From the NCBI GenBank assembly GCA_004794655.1, contig SMMW01000554.1:12564501-12628500 (forward strand): 64,000 nt of DNA. Reading direction: 5' to 3'. Made by a program: the position numbers and the translations under genes. The DNA comes from Marisa cornuarietis (lineage: Eukaryota; Mollusca; Gastropoda; Architaenioglossa; Ampullariidae). Below, piece after piece: positions 23,401-36,600 of this stretch. Position 1 is the first letter of the stretch; each line of letters opens with the position of its first letter. Under the pieces are notes generated by a model. That model was given only the letters and a program-made list of their open reading frames with translations, ran no database searches and was not told the DNA's origin.

Positions 23401-26400
23401 CAACAGCAGACATCCTGTCCAACATTTTGTAAAATTTATGCAGACATTAACAGAACTCCACAAGACAACTTCTTAACAGGATCTGCACCATCAATAAAAC
23501 AAAGTTTTCTCAAGAAAACGCCTCAAACAGGCTTCTATCCAGTTAGGGCACATACCACAGGGCAACCATAAAGACACGTTTGTTTTCAAACATTAAAAAA
23601 GGCACATTTTCTGGTCTTTTTACAATGTTCTTGTGGATGGAATGTTGACATCAACCTCTGGCCCTACAAAAATTATGATCCAACATACAAATGTGGTCTT
23701 TGGCCACAAGGATTGGTCTTTCAGGTCTCCCAGCAATGTTGACATACTTAATGTAAAGTGGGCAATATAAAGAAAGCAGCCAATACTACAAGTGGAAATT
23801 GTGGTACCAAGTAACAGAGGTTATTTACATATACATAAGAATTTTCTAAGAACCAGTTTCAATTCTCATTCCTTTTTTTTTATGAGTATGAAAGCAGTAA
23901 GAACTTTGTGGCCAACCTGCCTGCTACATGAAGCTTCAGCAAAAATGTTTATAATCTTTAGCACAAAGTTGTTTTACAGGTTTCCCAGACAAATAAAATA
24001 GGTGTCACACTTGACATTTAATCCAGATCCTGGGGCCAAGGGAGTTCCTTAAAAGGTATTGTAAACCAGGCTCTAATAAAAACAAAACACTACATAAGAA
24101 GGCTGAACTTGTGATGTCACTGAATGTCCAACCAAGCATGTGCAAATGGGGTGCTATCATGAGAGAGAACCTCTTCTGAAGAGCAGCCCATGTGAAAAAC
24201 ATGGATAAAAATTGTAATGTTCAAAGGTTTATGTTCATGCACAACGCAATGTATTGACACATTGGTGGAATTAGTATGGTGTAATAAACTAAATCCAGTC
24301 ATCTGAAAATAATTTTGCACCTGAGTGACTTTTTAAAGGTTAATTTCTTGATGTTACCAATTTTTCCTTAACTGTAGACCACCCAGGGCAAAAGGCAAAC
24401 AGCAACCTACCGGCATCAATTAAATCACAGGCACTTCAGTGGCACTCGTCATAATGCGCTGAATGTGAGAATGTGTGCATGGCCAAATGGTCTTGAAGTG
24501 AATTAAGCGAAAGGAGAGAGAATGCATGAACAACTGGTGAGCAATGTGCATGGGTGAACAACTGTATTCTGCATCAGGCCATTTGCTAAAATGTTTGTAT
24601 ATTAGCCAATGCACAGAAAAGCTGTACCCTAGAGGCAGAGAAAATGTATGATGCATGCACTGTGTAAGCTTCACTATTTCCATATAATCAAAGGGATCTA
24701 TTAATCTATTGCATCTATGATTATGAGAGAGTAATTATTAAAATACATTTTTGTATGTAGTGCAGGTTAGAATATGAATGGGGTGTGGTAAGATTGAGGA
24801 GTAAATGCAATTATTCAGTGAATACAGATTGGTCTATTTTGTTTGTGAATAAATGAATGCCCTGCATGGGTGCATATACTGTCTAAGTATTTATCTTTAC
24901 ATGCAGATAACAATAAGACAAGTAATGAAAGATGACATATCTACACACCAATAAATACTGACCTACCTGATGCTCACTATACTACATCAGGGGGAAAAAA
25001 CATATGATGGGTTATTTGTGTAATAATTATGACAAAACCCAACATGCTTCAACAAGCATTTTCATAGAACTTACATTGTTACCAAAAACAAAAAAAAATT
25101 AACAACTCTTTACATGCATGTAACATGCACTGATACAATGAGACAGTTAAACAACCCATCACAAATGGGTTTTAATAAAAGAAAAAAAGGAATTAATACA
25201 CATACGAACATCCAAAGCCAGACCCATGCCCCAACCTTAATTTATGGGTATGTAATTATATGCATACTGTGACAGCAGCATGCAAACTGACCGGTAAGTG
25301 CATTTAGTATATCAGTCCTCTGTCTTCACACACAACTATTGGCTCACAGCCTTGTATTACATTTTCTGATAAAAACAATAAATTATACAATGAAAGGCTG
25401 ATTGCCTGCATGTATTGCTTAATTGAACAATTTTTGCTCACAAATTCTGAAACAAAGGTTCTCTTCATGCTAGCCTCGCACATTCTGTTTCAGCAAAGAA
25501 CATAAAAAAATGCAAAGCAACAAGAGAATGTAATACAATATCTGGTGTCTGATAACACTGTCTGAAATCCACCTTACCCTGTACTGCAGAGTTTAGCATT
25601 ACCCAGGAAGAAACTGTAAATCCATGCACAATTCTCCCACCTCACTTCTCTGCCTTGCTCCATAAAATTATCCTGTAAGGATGGAAAGTGTTTACAAAGT
25701 AATTTTTAATGCGGCAAAAGATCAAGATGCTGTAAAGGTCAGAAAAGAAGTATTAAAGGACAGGCACCATACTGTCCATAACCACATAGTTTTTCTTCAA
25801 ATACACTTCTCCCTACAACCATCACTTCAAAAAAAAGGCTAAACAATTATTCAGTAGGTTCCTTTTCATGTTTCTCAACTATAAGAACCATTTTGTAGTT
25901 ATCGTTCATTAACTTCTGTGGCAAACTGGGTTGTAGCCAACGAACTGAGATTGTTGCTTATTAGCAACACATACATGCTGGTAGTGTTTTCTAGAGGTCA
26001 CATACATACTAAGCACCTGATGAAGGCTACTAGGCCAAATCTGTTTCTCCTTTCATAAAGGAAATTCACTCTTTAATAGGTGTTTAACTGCACCACTACT
26101 CTTGATGAAAGTGACCACATAATGTAGGCGTACAGTGTTTAGCATTGAACAACTCTTGCAGGTGTGGAGGTGCAGTTGGAACAGTTGAGTTATTTCCTGT
26201 AAATACTGCTTTCATGGCTAAATCATTTAACAAGACAAGGTGTGTGGTGCTTCAGGTGGAAACTTCAAAAACAAGCTCAAAGTTGGCCAGCAGGAAGATG
26301 GCAATTGAAGATCACAAAATCTGGCCAGGATTGTCTTTGCTTTGAACTATTTTTAGACTCCACCATACACTGGCTACAGACCAATGAATCTACTGAATGT

Positions 26401-28472
26401 CCCTTTTCTTCTTGTGGGAAATTATTATTTTCCTGACTGTACCAGACCTTGCAGGCTGTTGTGACAGACAGCTTCTTGTTAATTACATCAAGGATGAAAC
26501 ATAATTAACTGCAATAGCCTAACAGGTCATGACTTCAAGATTCGTGAAGTTGAGCTGCTCAAATGTCAATACAAGAATTTGCGTTAATACTACATTGGAT
26601 GACAAGCCATTTAGTAGATAACTTCTGGGAGTGGAAAGATGGTTATGGGTTGATGTGTCTCTATTAGAGTACAAGACAGCCTCCAGATGCATGCATGCTT
26701 TTATATATATATATAGATATTTGAAATCACATGCATGGTAAAATTAAGGCTTTAACGTAGAAGTGTCTAACAATGTGGTGGAAGCTACACTTTGACACTC
26801 AGTATATTCAAGAATCTTCTCCTTTCTTGGTGGACAGAGTACACGTATGGTCTTCTCCTTTCTTGGTGGACAGAGTACACATATGGTCTTCGTGCTCAGC
26901 AACTGTTTGAATGCTAGGGTGGTCTGCATTTCCATTCTATGCTCCTTCAGTCAATTGGAGTAATATAACAAACTTTATCTTCTCTATTTAGCTGCTGTTT
27001 TTTCCATCTTTAAATACATTCATTTGGTGGCAATATTTGGGTAGTCTGTGAAAAGGACCACAAGAATACAAAATGCATCATTTATGCGTACAGAAAATAA
27101 TCCTCATAAAATATGTTTCTTCATTCTTGCAAAAGGAACATACAGGTGAGGTAGAAGTGCAAATTTACATACAGGACATGGTGCACAGAAAAGTAAATTT
27201 GTGTTTCTTGCAGGCTGAGTGCTGAGCAAGGCAAGACCATATTAGCTCAGAGACTGAGAATAGAAAAAGAGAAGAAAATATCCTGAGCTGCCAGGAGAAT
27301 TCTAAAGTATCAAGTTGTAAACACGACTTTTCACAACCACTTCTTGTAATTTTCTATGTCACAGACATAATAAGCAGCCCATGATGGAGGCTATGAGGCC
27401 AATTCTTTGCATCTTTTTATACAGGAAATCATAACTTGCAGTGACTTATGTCAAAGTTCATACACACCAAGAAATCTTGCTTTTAATTAAGCAAATGTAT
27501 AGTGCAATTGTCAGGACCCTTATGAAAAAGAAAAATATGGAATACTGGAATTTGTGCAGTTTTTTGACAAATGACATTGTTATTGATAACTGTTATTATT
27601 TGTACAACCTATAACCTCACTCATTTAAACAATGTTCTCATTAACTCACATGTAATGTACAGATTCCTTCCTCATTGAAAATGGCATGAATGAGAATAAG
27701 AATAGAACGAAAAAGGAAAGAAAATGCCTAGACAACCCTTGTCTTAGTTTATCTTAGACAATAAATTTTAGCATATATCTACAACATACTTGCAGCTCCC
27801 AATTTTTTTGTTTGTGCCAGAAGCAAAAAACAAATGCTACACTTTGTTTTAGTGTCAACATAAATCAATATCAGAATCTTAATCAACATGACTGACCTCC
27901 TTCCCCCCACCAAACAAATTTTTTAAGGTGATTATGATTTGACATTTACAACCTCTTTTGACCATTTACCAAAAAAAAGAAGCAAAAGAATTAATTTAGT
28001 AATTACAAACATTTTTTCTTTCTAACATTCCCCTCACTCCTTAGGCCTTCTTGCAAGCAAAGGGGTGAGTCACAGCTCCCTCAGTTTAAGGACATATTTA
28101 CCTGGTTGTTGACTCCAAGAGCTAAATGTAAATATCATGGTAAAGATCCAAGAAAACATTTTCTGTGAGAACACACCCAAAATCCATTACACCTGCTCTA
28201 AAAGTGAGCCCTACAATTTTCTTTGCCTTGCCGGTGAGTTGTGACTGCATAAACATAAGAAATCTGCAGAACATATTTGCACTGATCTGGTGTTTTGTCA
28301 ATTTGGGGACATCCATGCCCCCCAAAATGGCAGCAGGTAGAAAGCCTTTGCTGGTGTTTTTATCAGAACATTATTGTTTAATTCTGTAAGCTTTTTAACA
28401 TTCCAATCTACAGCACACTCACTGGTAGCAATATTGTAATATCTTGGGTGGTCAGTACTTGCAAAACTTGTT
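20500..28472 (-). other. Gene-free AT-rich stretch, possibly a long 3' UTR of the CCDC50-like gene
   Basis: No exon with recognisable protein homology and few obvious transposons were seen here, in contrast to the repeat-rich 11-20 kb region. On the minus strand it follows the CCDC50-like stop codon at 28473. An AATAAA signal on the minus strand occurs near 21642-21647 (TTTATT on plus). Local duplications: a 38-bp tandem repeat at 26814-26890 and a diverged ~70-bp pair at 21970-22075. The UTR reading is inference; an uninterrupted 7-kb UTR is long but not unusual for such genes. Confidence 0.3.
26814..26890. repeat. 38-bp tandem duplication
   Basis: TCTTCTCCTTTCTTGGTGGA followed by CAGAGTACAC[G/A]TATGG occurs twice in immediate succession, differing at one base. 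Confidence 0.95.
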
Positions 28473-30661
28473 TTACTGTTGTTTGCAGTTCCCTCCCTTG
28501 CCAGCTTTCTGGTCTATGGCTGCAATTGGCTTGCGATTTCGCTTCTGGCCTTGAACTGGTCCATAACTTCCACCATTTGAGAGTTCTTCGAAAGAAGCCT
28601 CACCAGAATCAAGGGATAATGGGTTTGTAGGATCTGAAGTGTAAAAAGAAATGTAATAATGTCACTGCCTATAAGCAATCAATAATGTAGGTTACTAAAA
28701 CTACTTAAAACTGCTTTAGTTTAGTATAACACATATTTTAGCGAAGTAAGGAAAGAGAAAACTATGAGAGTTACCACGTGTGAATGCTTCTTTAGTGACA
28801 TTGTCACGAAAATCACATGCACTATGATTATAGAAAGAACTGCAGCTCTTTTCATGCTTCTAAATGAAGCCAGGTTAAAAATACAAGGGCTTAATCTGCA
28901 CAAGCCATGCCTTTGGCTGCAAAGTAAGACAAACTTGCCTCTAAGTCTCCGCAAACTGCTTTGCCCACCTGGTTCCCATTCCATAGGTCCAACTGCGATT
29001 AGGTGTCAGTCCAGGTAAGAACACAAGCATGCAGATTAGTACGGGGAGAATGCGTGTTAATCATTAGTAAAGTATACGAGAACTTTTTAAAATTCTGTTC
29101 CTACCATTAAAAGCCTATGTCAAATCTGTCACGTTGGAAAATGTGAGTTTCCTGCTTTTTTTATTCTGATGATTCCTAATCCAAGATATGTTTGTGCTTT
29201 GAAAAAAATTAAATTAAACCCTAAACTGTTATTTAAAAAGTGCCAAAAACGCAGCATATAGACTATCCTTGTACTGTGCTAAACTTAAGGTCTAGTCACA
29301 AAAAAGTTTTTAAACACTTTAGCACTGTTCTCTACAAAAAATATGTACCTAGTCTTGCTATAAGCTACAGTGAAAATACTAATATATGTTGGAAACAATC
29401 TGTCTTAAGTGGTAAGTCTACGTACATTACATGCACTTAACCATATTTCATTTGCAGAATTTGTAAAGATGTTGCAAGATATACTGTGCACATGGACGCA
29501 CACATACATCATCCATTTAAGCTAACCTGGGTAACACGCATGCATACATGTGCATATGCATAGATTTATACATGCTTTTGCAGATATGTAAACATTCACA
29601 AAATTCTCACTGCTATTTTTATATGGGCAGAGGTTAAAAGAAGAGTGAAAAGCCTATGCCAACAGAAGAAAATGGAGCCAGCAGTGACACTACATTATAT
29701 CTCTTCTGAAAAATGTGATACTACCATCATGCATCTGTGAACAGTTGAAGAAGTGCACAGAAGAACAGTTTAGACTTAAAAAACATGAAATGATTTTCCC
29801 TGCCCACAGTATCTATAAACAACCAAAAGAATGGACCACAAAGCATTTGTGTTTTAAAAACTGAAGAACTATGGTATTGCAGCAACAGTAACAGCAACTT
29901 AACTTTTATATTAAACACTGTAAAGGGATGACCAAAAGAAGCCCTTGTCTCTGATTTGTCAAAAATACATTCTGACATAAGAAATGTCTTCATATATTTT
30001 CAGCTGAAACATTATATGTATACAGTTCCTGCTGACACATTTTATATGATTAACTTTTTATAATTTACTAGAACATGTATAATCAAAATATCACTTCTAA
30101 CGCTGCAGAGCATGAAACTCTAAGCTGTAAAACATTAACAGATTTTTCCTGTCCATTTAGACATCCCCACACTTGCCAATCCCAACATGAATTTAACCTT
30201 TAAGGGTCTTTCCCAAGAATTAAGCCTTTTTTTCTGAAACCTAAATGCTTGATTGCAGACCCCTTTGCAAATCACCACCTTGTTCTGGATCTGCACTCAT
30301 ATCTATGTTTCCTCCCTGACCTAGATTACTGAATTTGTGAGCACTGATCTCCTTGGATGGCCACAGATTTCTCATTTGTTTCCTTATCCCCTCCCTCACC
30401 CCTTCCTTCAATTAATATCTACTGCTGCATGACAGAACACAAACATCTCCTGATGCCTTTTTAAAAGTCTTAGCAGTTAACAATGTCTAGAGTGCGGCAC
30501 AACAGTTAGAACAACAATCTAGTTTATGGCACAAATCTGAGGCAAGTGAATGAGAGGTAGAGAGAATGTGAAAGGATTCCAAGGTTTAGCTCAAGACATG
30601 AATTGTACACTTCACAATATGCTCCTGAAGGGGTTTAAACATACAACATAGGGGTAAAGCA

Positions 30662-30692
<31 letters not shown>

Positions 30693-33600
30693 AAGAGTTT
30701 ATGTGGAACAAAGGAACTTGATAGCTGTATGTTAAGTAACTGGAGGCTGTAATGGGTTTATGATTAAGGTAGTATAGTGGTCGGATTGGGGTTTGGATTG
30801 GGTTAGATATTAGTAAGAGGACTGTGGGGGTGGAATATTAGCCATACCAACTAAGGAACTACAATTTTTATTGGCTAGGATTTTGTGTCCAAGCTGGAAA
30901 ATTGATATATGTGATAAAAATAAGGCAATAAGGGTTGGGTGGGGGGAGGGAGGGAAACTGAGGTGCTGACCTGCAATTGGAAGTGACTTCGACATAGCAA
31001 TTTGACTTTTGACATGTGTTTGATGGTGGTTCTCCAGCTCTTGCTGTCGCCGGTGGTATGTTGGATCTATTGCAGCTGCAATGTTGTAGGTGGTTGGTGC
31101 ACCTTGTCTTCTGTTAAAGAAAACAACTGATTTACTCAAAGTACTTGACTGAGAACAAATTTTTGCTCTAGGGATCTTAAAACTGAAGTATATTTAAGTC
31201 TCCAAATAAAACTTTTCAGACAAAATCTTTTTGAGCTGAATGCTTTGTGATAAATGTTCATGTCTGCTGTATAAAGTGACTGGAAAAAATGTCATCGGCA
31301 TATAAAATAGTCCAGACTCTTCAAACTCTAATACCAAATATAACAATCATGAATAAAACTCCTAGTGTTTTATACTGAAAACTTGCAAGACATTCACATG
31401 ACAGTCAAACATTATACATTCAGTGTCCACTTACCTCACGAATTCTTCTTCATCGCTGGGATGAGAAACAGGAGGGGAGGGGGTCAGGGACTGAGGACAC
31501 TGCAGCCGCTGTCGGCCTGCATCCTCCTCGACTTCAGCCCCCTGTGACTGCAACCAGCGCAATACTTCGGGTGCATCATCTGGAGATAAATCGCCTGATC
31601 GGCCTTGACGGTGTGATGAGGAAGCATGGGAGACAGCAATCACTGTTTTGTACTTAGGACTTCCACTCTAAAAAGACAGAAACATCAATCACTGTTTTAT
31701 ACTTAAAGACCAAACTGAATGGTTGGCGCTTTTTGCAGATATTGGTAGATATAGGTAATATAAAACTAACCTGTAAATTTTAGCCTCGAAAACCCATCCG
31801 TTAATTAAGTATCCGCTACGATTTGCACCTGCGATCAGCTAGTGCTGCTAACAGTGTACTACGTCACGCTAGTGCACCATTCACAACATTGCTAGCCTTT
31901 AACACCAAACAGAGGTAGAGAATGAGCGACATTTCAGGTTATTCGGATGCTGAACGTCTGCATTTCACGTGGTTCTGAAAAACTGCTACTTTAGCAGGAG
32001 AAATGCAGACTTTCAGCATCCGAATAATCCAAACTGTCACTCATTCTCTACCTCTGTTTGGTGTTGGCTGCTGCTTTTGTTGTGAATGGTGTAATAGTGT
32101 GACATAGCACACTGTTAGCAACATTCATTGATCAAAGGTGCAAATCGCGTACTTTGCTAGCAGATAATTAACAGATAGGTTTTGGAGGCTGAAATTTACA
32201 GGTTATGTTGATATCGCCTATAATTACTGATATCTAAAAAAAAGGCAAACCATTCAGGTTGGTCTTTAAGATTTCCACTCTAAACAATGAAAGAGAAATA
32301 CAGCAGGTATTTGCATTTTTTCAGGGAATGGTTGTGGGGGGAGGGGAGGTGAAGCCAGACTCTTCCTCCACAGTAAAAAAGATCCACATGTAATAACCCC
32401 ACACTTACTGCCATTGCAGGGAAGTCACTGGGGACATCTACATGTGCAGGACCATTATCGATTGACTTGGTGTAGCTATTACGACGATAGCGATGGTGAT
32501 TGTGGTCTGGGGATGATGAACCAACAGCAGCCTGTGCCATCGCAGCTGAAGCACCCAAAGGCAATCCTTCCTGTCCAGCAAGTTGCGCCAACATGTTTGC
32601 TGATGCACCCAAAGGTAACCCTTCCTGACCTGAAAGTTGTCGCTAAGGAAGAGTGGAAAAAAAACTGGATATGATGAGGCATTTTCATCCCTTTTAATAC
32701 TCAAGATAAAATTCTGCACTTCAAACGTGCACAAAACATATGGATGTTACTGCGAAGTTTTTTCATTTTTAGATGATAGCAGCTAAAATTTAGCTGTGGA
32801 AATATCTACATTTATATGCTACAGTTAAGACATTTTCTGAACAATCTGAAAAAAATCTTGAACAAAAATAAATTGAAAGAAATGTGACAGAGCCATTGAA
32901 TGACAGCTTTAACTTCAATAACCTAAAGCTGAGAGATGGTGGAACTCACCTCCAGTCTCTTTTGTTCCTTCTGCTGCTGACGTTTTTGTTTGTATTTTTT
33001 TAGCTTGAGCTTTTCTTGCTCCTGCATGATCAGAGCCAGTTGTTCATCCCGCATTTCAATCTCTCGAAGCTTTGCCTTATCAACTTCCGCCTTGGATCGC
33101 TGAAGCACCAAATTTCATCTTTTTAATGTTCACGTATTCCACGGTCCACTGTAAGTCAAGCTACCCTACAGGTAAGAAACTCTTAAGATGTGGACCAAAA
33201 AGGTGGGTCACACATATGCAACACCTGCTCCCCCACTATTTCACTGCTGTAACAAACACATGCTTGCCACTATTTCACAGTTGAGACAAATCTATGCCGG
33301 GCAAGGAGCAAGGAAGGGATAGGTGTTTTATGCCAAGTCTGCAACTAAATCCACACACACACACATCTCCCTATCAGGAAAGAGAGAGGCTAAGCCATCA
33401 ACCCTTTCAATGAGAAAGGTAAAGGTAAAAAGGTAAAAGGAAAGAAAAAACAGTGTGACCAAGACAAAATCTAAATCCAGACAGCTGATCTTTATAATAT
33501 TGGTGACAGGTTATTAACCACAGATAAAAGTTAACGACAGGTGACACAGATCTAAAACACAAACATTTGCAGATGAATCAAGTGGTAAAGGGAGTTTGAT

Positions 33601-36600
33601 TACTTTCTTACTTTGTGTTCTTGTTCTTGTAGCAGTCTGGCCAGTTCCTAAAAATGAAAGTTGACCTGGATAATCTACTTACTGCAAAACCCAGCGACTT
33701 TTTTATGCATCACATTTTTCATTTTAAACAATGATCTATGTTGAGTGACAGACATGCAAAGAAAGGGGGGACCACCAGAAACAGTGCTAGAGGAAAACAA
33801 GATAGACTGGTAAAAGTAGCATTGGGAGATCCATACAGAACAATGATGTCTGAATCTGTGTGAGTCATGTTTAAAGAAAATCAACACCGTTTAGTTCATA
33901 CCACTACACAATGAAAATGTTAAGCATCACAGTTTCGTGGATACTAAAAAGCAATACAGAAAGATGTTTTCAGAAATAAAATGTGATTGCACAATTTGCT
34001 CAAACCCATCCTGCAGATCCATAGTAAAGAAAGCTCTGGGTGCAATTCAATGGCTAAAAGCAATAAAGCATGTAAGGATAAAAAGGACAGGTAAATGAAA
34101 ACAAATACAAGAAAACAAAAGCATGAAGGGTCAGAGAATTTAGAGGGAGGAAATTCAACAGTTTGCATTATGAGGCTAAAGAAAGGAAGAACTGTACTTT
34201 TAAATCTTCCTTAAGTTCTAGACTTCTAGGCAAGTCACAGTACAAATGAACATTAGGTTATACAAGCCAAGCAAAAATAAACAAACAAAAAAAATCTAAT
34301 CAGAAACCCACTTCATCCTGCTGCTGTTGTAACAGCTCCCACTCCTCAGGAAGTACGCCATCTGGTGGCACAGCATAGAAGTCGCTAAAATCTCCATCAT
34401 CTTCGATTCGTCCTGCTGGTGTTACTCTGGAACATTAAGACATCATGATTTGCAAAATAGCACAAGTACTGCAGCCTGACACTGCATTTACCAGAAAATA
34501 GCTACATACATATTATCTGCTCTGTTCTCATTGCTTTGTCGCCATAATTTACAGGCAAGAGGCTATTCTAATGATAGCTTGGTTCCTTCATGTGGAAGAC
34601 TGGAAGACCATTTCCTTTATACCTGTCTGCATAGGTTTTTTAAACTTTATTCAAGTATTCAAGCAATTCCAAGTATTTCCCACTAATATCGTTTAAACCT
34701 TTACAAATTGTGTACACACAACAGGAAAATGATTAAAGCTAGGGAAAAAAAAAACAGTGAAAGAATTTAAAAACTGGAAATTGAATTATCAAGAACGACA
34801 CAAAAATATCAAGAAATGCTAGTGCTTACTAAACTTGGAAGCTGAAAAATGTTAGTAAGAAACCTTGCACTACTCATTCTTTATTCTGCCCTCATACTCA
34901 TTCTTTTCACACTTCTCTCGAGAACCTTTACATTAGCGACATCCCTTCACCGTCAACTGCTCATACCCCTCCACAACCTTTAGCATTCCCTCCCTTACAC
35001 TGCTAAAGCCCCTCTACAACACCATTAGATTAGCAATATCCCCCATATCTACACTGGCAAATGTAGATAGAGAAAGTGCAGCAGATCCTTCAGACACAAG
35101 ATGACTGTGTTTCCTGAGACATTTCCAGGACTTCTGAAATACTATTAGAAGCAGAAGAATATCAGCAGGAAGATTTTCTACAAATGAAGCTCACATAAAA
35201 TGCATGATTTAGGACACAAAATCATGCTATCACTGTGGCTACTTATAATTTTCCTCTTCGAAAAAAATCAATAAAATAAAAAATCTTTCACAAGCATTTT
35301 TAAAATGCTCCTTACTATCACAAACACGCATGCAATTTTCATTCACAAAAATGCACATGCTTGTATGTTTGCTAATAGAAACATGGACATACCTACAACT
35401 TCATTATGATACAAAACATATAGACAAAAGTGCATGCACACTTGCATCAACACGTAGATGAGTACAGCTCTTCATGCACATGCATGCATATGTAGAAAAA
35501 TGCATGTATACCTGCCCAAGCACAACCCGGATTAGTGTGTGAGTTAAGCACAGCTACTCTACCTGTATCGATACCTGGTTGCAGCACTGGCTGGCCGTGT
35601 ACTACCACCTGAGGAAGCTGACTCATTCAGTCTCATTGCCTCAAGCTCACCAGCCACCTGGTCCACATTTTTCTTACCTGCCACCAAGCCAAGGTATCCA
35701 CAAGTAAGCAGTGTATATATATATATATACATGTGTGTGTATACAGTATAAGTCACTCATTATCCAATCTACACTGTGACACACAGTTATTGTAAATGCC
35801 AAACACAAATCCTTTTCTACATTTATTTCTGTTCTTTAGGTTTAAAGAAAAACATTACATTTAGAGCTAAATTCATGAAAATTAATCAGCACAGGAGATG
35901 TCACTAAAACAATTTAACAGAAAATGCATGACTAGTAAAAAAAAGACTCCCATTATTAGACGCATGGGATTAAAGAATTACCTCTACCAAAACACATCCC
36001 TCATTTACACTCTATCTACAAATGGGAGTATATTACGTTGAGAACATTTATCTTTTATCATCAGGGGCCATCATACATCAAACATACACCCAGCTGGTCT
36101 TTCAACAATTTAAGAAAACAAATGAGAGAAAGAACTATGTACTTCTTGACTAGACACAGTGAGTGTTGCAACAATCTTAGCTGGTCTCAAAGATTTATAC
36201 CACTAGTGTTTTTCTTTAATTTTCAAGAAAACAGTAAAAACCTCTAAAGTAAAAAGTAAAAATGTAAACTCATGAACAGAACTTACTTGCATCGGGCAGG
36301 ACAAGGCGTGCCTCTTCAGTGGTCCGAGCAAGCTGCTGCTCAAGTTTTTCACGCTCCTTTTTCAGCTTCCGTTCTCGTTTCTTCTCCAAATATCGCTCAT
36401 ACTTCTTCTTTTCTTTTTCTTGCAACAGTCGAGCAAGATCCTAATGGAAAGATGGACAAGTGTAAGTTCTATAGACCTTCCGTTCTTCATGAGTACTTGT
36501 GTTATTAAACTGAGACATGCATTTCACTTTACTGCTTCTGTATAATTATGATGAATCTAATGAAACTGCAAGGTCATGAAGGAAACACATCTGACTACAT

